From contig DVLW01000124.1 of NCBI GenBank assembly GCA_018715285.1, positions 1 to 6,274 on the forward strand: DNA of 6,274 bases, read 5' to 3'. Shown piece by piece: positions 5,280 through 6,274 of the stretch; the first letter of the stretch is position 1, and every line of letters begins with the position of its first letter. This stretch comes from Candidatus Faecivivens stercoripullorum. Its GTDB lineage: Bacteria > Bacillota > Clostridia > Oscillospirales > Ruminococcaceae. The notes beneath the pieces were generated by a model, which saw nothing but the letters and a program-made list of their open reading frames with translations, was not told the origin of the DNA and did not search any database. Position numbers and translations under genes: made by a program.

Positions 5280-5335
5280 AAACCTGAAGCAACCTTCTGC
5301 CCGGTTACAGGCAGAAGGTCTGATATCCTCAGTTT
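5280..5335 (-). ncRNA. Structured 5' leader RNA of the membrane-protein gene
   Basis: A perfect 10-bp hairpin (5310-5319 with 5292-5301, loop of 8) is enclosed by an outer helix of eight pairs with two bulges (5328-5335 with 5280-5289). The outer helix begins at the predicted transcription start, so the fold would cap the message. No T-run follows on the minus strand, so it is not a plain terminator. It matches no riboswitch class that I recognise; it may be a regulatory or stabilising leader. The remaining 70 bases to the start codon contain further short GC-rich helices (for example CTGC-TGC-GCAG). Confidence 0.4.
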
Positions 5336-5341
5336 TTGTAC

Positions 5342-5370
5342 ATTATACCAATATCCGACGGAAAAATCAA
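5342..5370 (-). promoter_or_regulatory. Strong sigma-A promoter of the membrane-protein gene
   Basis: Minus strand: -35 TTGATT (5370-5365), exact 17-base spacer, consensus -10 TATAAT (5347-5342) preceded by the TG of an extended -10. The start point would be near 5335, giving a leader of about 130 bases. It is the best promoter in the window. Confidence 0.85.
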
Positions 5371-5431
5371 CCGGACTGCTTAATTATTCAGAAAAAGTTC
5401 CCAATCGGTAAATCGAACATCCAAATTTCCG

Positions 5432-6274
5432 TCATAGCTGGCCAGACGCTCCATCCCTGCGGAATTCACGCGGAGAGCATCCGCAGGTATTCTTGAACAC
5501 GCGATTAAACGTTTTGGCGTTCTGGAACCCTGAGCGGCTGACCACCTCGGTAATGGGCAGTCCTGTCGTCAGCAGCAGCTGCTGGGCTTTTTGCAGTCTG
5601 AGCGTAGTCAGATACTGATGAAAATGGATGCCGGTATGACTGCGGAAAAAACGGGAGAAATAATTCATATTAAATCCCATTGCATCCGCGCATTCCTTAA
5701 GAGAGATATCCCGGGTATAATTTTCAGCCAGAAACAACAATGTTTTTTTCAGGCTGGTATCCCTGTTATCCCGCCTCGGCAGCTCTTCTCCGCTTTCCGG
5801 CAGTTCCCGCAGCATCATCAGCGCCAGTTCAAACAGTCCGCCGCGAACGGCCACCTGCCAGCCAGCCGACTGAGCAGCCGCTTCATCTGCCAGCTTTTCA
5901 ACCAGCTGTCTGAAGCGAAGAACCGTCTGTTTTTCCCACTGACAGGAACACCGCGCGACATCCATCGAAACCGCCGGTGATTTTGCCTGCATCCCTGCGC
6001 CGCTGTCAAACAGCCTGGGCTCCATCAGACGCGGTGCAAACCGTACCGACAGCCATCTGGCATCCGTTCCGGGCATCAGGCAGTGAACCTCTCCGCTGTC
6101 AATCAGCAGCAGATCATCTGCGCCAAGTTGGTACTCCTTACCCGGTATTATGACCGAAACCGTCCCTTCTTTTACCAGAAGCATCTCAAACTCATCATGC
6201 CAATGGTAAAGACGGCAGCTTTCTGTCTGGATTTCCGCAACAAAGGGAAAATCCGGACGGAAAACCTGTCCCTG
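5432..6274 (-). CDS. AraC-family transcriptional regulator with cupin sensor domain (N-terminus outside window)
   Basis: 280 residues are visible; the frame stays open to the right edge, so only a short N-terminal piece is missing. The N-terminal cupin/AraC-binding domain shows the metal- or ligand-site motif HWHDEFE (24-30 of the visible part) followed by VKEGTV and the second cupin segment LLLIDSGEVH (55-64). A linker leads to the C-terminal AraC DNA-binding domain with two helix-turn-helix units: about 189-211 (ISLKECADAMGFNMNYFSRF) and about 240-262 (PITEVVSRSGFQNAKTFNRV), ending in the family's CSPREFR (266-272). Such proteins usually sense a sugar or small metabolite and activate nearby uptake or catabolic genes in the cytoplasm. 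Target genes are not evident here. An ATG at 6184 is internal and is not the start, because the conserved HxH motif lies upstream of it in the same frame. No clear terminator follows the stop, and the next gene on this strand has its own promoter 60 bases on. Confidence 0.92.
   Translation of the reverse strand, partial: QGQVFRPDFPFVAEIQTESCRLYHWHDEFEMLLVKEGTVSVIIPGKEYQLGADDLLLIDSGEVHCLMPGTDARWLSVRFAPRLMEPRLFDSGAGMQAKSPAVSMDVARCSCQWEKQTVLRFRQLVEKLADEAAAQSAGWQVAVRGGLFELALMMLRELPESGEELPRRDNRDTSLKKTLLFLAENYTRDISLKECADAMGFNMNYFSRFFRSHTGIHFHQYLTTLRLQKAQQLLLTTGLPITEVVSRSGFQNAKTFNRVFKNTCGCSPREFRRDGASGQL

Noticed and set aside
5292..5319. Hairpin as an intrinsic terminator of the AraC transcript
   Set aside because: No T-run follows it on the minus strand, and it lies downstream of the next gene's promoter, so a leader element fits better.
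1..6274. Mobile elements, CRISPR arrays, tRNA/rRNA genes, toxin-antitoxin or phage-defence genes
   Set aside because: I found no transposase or integrase motifs, no terminal inverted repeats with target duplications, no regularly spaced repeats and no cloverleaf-like segment. All substantial genes are metabolic, transport or regulatory, apart from one unknown membrane protein.

Overview
The window looks like a chromosomal stretch from a Gram-positive anaerobe of the Bacillota, most likely class Clostridia (Oscillospiraceae/Lachnospiraceae-like gut bacterium). The basis is strong AGGAGG-type ribosome binding sites, sigma-A promoters with extended -10 elements, a shared MsmX/UgpC-type sugar ATPase, and a one-pass membrane protein with an aromatic YWYHYK patch next to its membrane segment, a layout I associate with clostridial hypothetical proteins. 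The species cannot be named from the sequence. Five genes encode recognisable families and one protein is of unknown function. I see no mobile element, CRISPR array, tRNA or rRNA.

Layout: (1) 1-517, minus strand, the N-terminal 172 residues of a HAD-superfamily hydrolase that runs off the left edge. (2) 534-564, an intrinsic terminator for the next gene, only 16 bases before the HAD start codon. (3) 600-1715, minus strand, a 371-residue sugar ABC-transporter ATPase with its own extended -10 promoter at 1763-1791. (4) 1792-2300, about 500 bases of AT-rich DNA without a credible gene but with several small inverted and direct repeats, including one of two copies of an ATTTGSCAAAW-type palindrome. 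The second copy overlaps the -35 box of the next operon. (5) 2376-4265, plus strand, a two-gene operon for 2-keto-3-deoxy-6-phosphogluconate (KDPG) aldolase, with an unusual C-terminal extension, and 2-keto-3-deoxygluconate (KDG) kinase. (6) 4280-4321, a strong bidirectional terminator between convergent genes. (7) 4334-5206, minus strand, the membrane protein of unknown function, with a very good promoter and a structured 5' leader of about 130 bases. (8) 5432-6274, minus strand, an AraC-family regulator with a cupin sensor domain, missing only its extreme N-terminus.

The theme is carbohydrate use. KDG kinase phosphorylates 2-keto-3-deoxygluconate, the end product of hexuronate (pectin or glucuronide) degradation, and the aldolase splits the product to pyruvate and glyceraldehyde-3-phosphate. 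The ATPase has no permease genes beside it and is probably shared among several sugar importers. The AraC protein has the architecture of a sugar- or metabolite-sensing activator, but nothing in the sequence ties it to the aldolase/kinase operon. I did not find a clearly new multi-gene system. The features most worth a second look are the extended aldolase, the paired palindromes at the eda promoter, the leader RNA before the membrane-protein gene, and the membrane protein itself.
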